Of a DNA stretch of 64,000 bases, positions 63,695-64,000 are shown piece after piece. This DNA is from CAIWTU01 sp963815135. Lineage in GTDB: Bacteria; Desulfobacterota; Desulfuromonadia; Geobacterales; Geobacteraceae. The notes below the pieces were generated by a model. The model saw only the letters and a program-made list of their open reading frames with translations. It had not been told where the DNA came from and ran no database searches. A program made the translations under genes and the position numbers. Numbering within the stretch: position 1 is the stretch's first letter; every line of letters starts with the position of its first letter. The stretch lies in NCBI GenBank assembly GCA_963815135.1, contig CAWFFO010000011.1, forward strand, positions 62,001 through 126,000. The letters are read 5' to 3'.

Positions 63695-64000
63695 ATGAAA
63701 GAAATAAAACCCGCAATTCTTATTTTCGCAGTCTTCACATTGATCTGCGGGGGCATTTACCCCGCTGTTGTCACGGGAGTCGTTTCGGCTCTCTTTCCGA
63801 ACAGGGCCGCGGGAAGTTTCATCACGGACAAAAACGGAAGAGTGACCGGTTCCGTACTCATCGGACAACCATTCTCCGCCCCGAAATATTTCTGGCCGCG
63901 TCCTTCCGCCACCGGCGAATTCCCATACAACCCGATGGCTTCCGGCGGGTCCAATCTCGGACCCACGAATCCGGATTACCTGAAAACGGTTGCCGACAGG
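63695..64000 (+). CDS. kdpC: KdpC, potassium-pump assembly subunit, cut by window end
   Basis: The first 102 codons: an N-terminal membrane helix (AILIFAVFTLICGGIYPAVV), then SVLIGQPFSAPKYFWPRPSATG and the family-typical SGGSNLGPTNPDYL. A ribosome site (GGTGGAG) lies ~12 nt before the ATG and the kdpB stop 38 nt upstream. No frameshift in the visible part. Confidence 0.92.
   Translation, partial: MKEIKPAILIFAVFTLICGGIYPAVVTGVVSALFPNRAAGSFITDKNGRVTGSVLIGQPFSAPKYFWPRPSATGEFPYNPMASGGSNLGPTNPDYLKTVADR

Overview
The window looks like a chromosomal segment of a Geobacter-like deltaproteobacterium (Desulfuromonadia). I infer this from two GEMM-I riboswitches, a heme-binding cytochrome, duplicated NosL-type proteins, heavy-metal efflux genes and the general gene style; no rRNA or tRNA gene is present to confirm it. 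The core is fairly GC-rich, with an AT-richer accessory stretch at about 46.3-49.6 kb.

Layout. 0-7.7 kb: a Cu/Ag-type RND efflux operon (a partial adaptor, a full CusB-like adaptor with YHS domain and Met-rich tail, and CusA), then a TlpA-like thioredoxin, DoxX and a CxxCH heme protein. 7.8-10 kb: an IS1634-type element inserted into a ~195-bp palindromic repeat that also occurs at 18.0 and 58.3 kb. 10-14.3 kb (minus strand): an operon with two NosL-like proteins, a small anchored protein, an FtsX permease, its ATPase and a polytopic membrane protein. 14.5-17.8 kb: glycerate 2-kinase, a small secreted protein, and a TPR protein whose His/Lys-rich tail runs on in another frame. 18.4-34.3 kb (plus strand): a trehalose/alpha-glucan cluster (DUF5752, GT4 synthase, frameshifted TreZ, GH57, TreY), then a cation/proton antiporter, two ClC channels (one wrecked, one with one or two frameshifts) and a CapA-like protein.

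34-49.9 kb is accessory. Two good attC-like sites bound a small gene cassette (35.77-36.27 kb), and weaker attC-like sites flank a Fic gene, a Phd/ParE pair and a GNAT gene, so this is probably an integron-cassette cluster without a visible integrase. It is interrupted by a REP-type transposase unit, an IS1182-type element, and a group II intron whose reverse transcriptase gene is split by a serine-recombinase/DUF5372 element with recognisable junctions. A GEMM riboswitch drives a GYD-domain protein plus a 4Fe-4S protein on the minus strand at 37.4-39.3 kb.

50-64 kb: a hybrid histidine kinase split by a frameshift, a divergent AraC regulator and methyltransferase, phosphosulfolactate synthase-like ComA, RtcB RNA ligase and a COG0523 GTPase, a second GEMM riboswitch in front of a shortened kelch-type gene, and a kdp operon (small ORF, kdpA and kdpB with frameshifts, kdpC cut by the window end).

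A striking general feature is that frameshifts are concentrated in treZ, the first clc gene, kdpA/kdpB and the recombinase, while long neighbours (cusA, treY, rtcB) are clean. Raw reads are needed to tell sequencing error from real decay.
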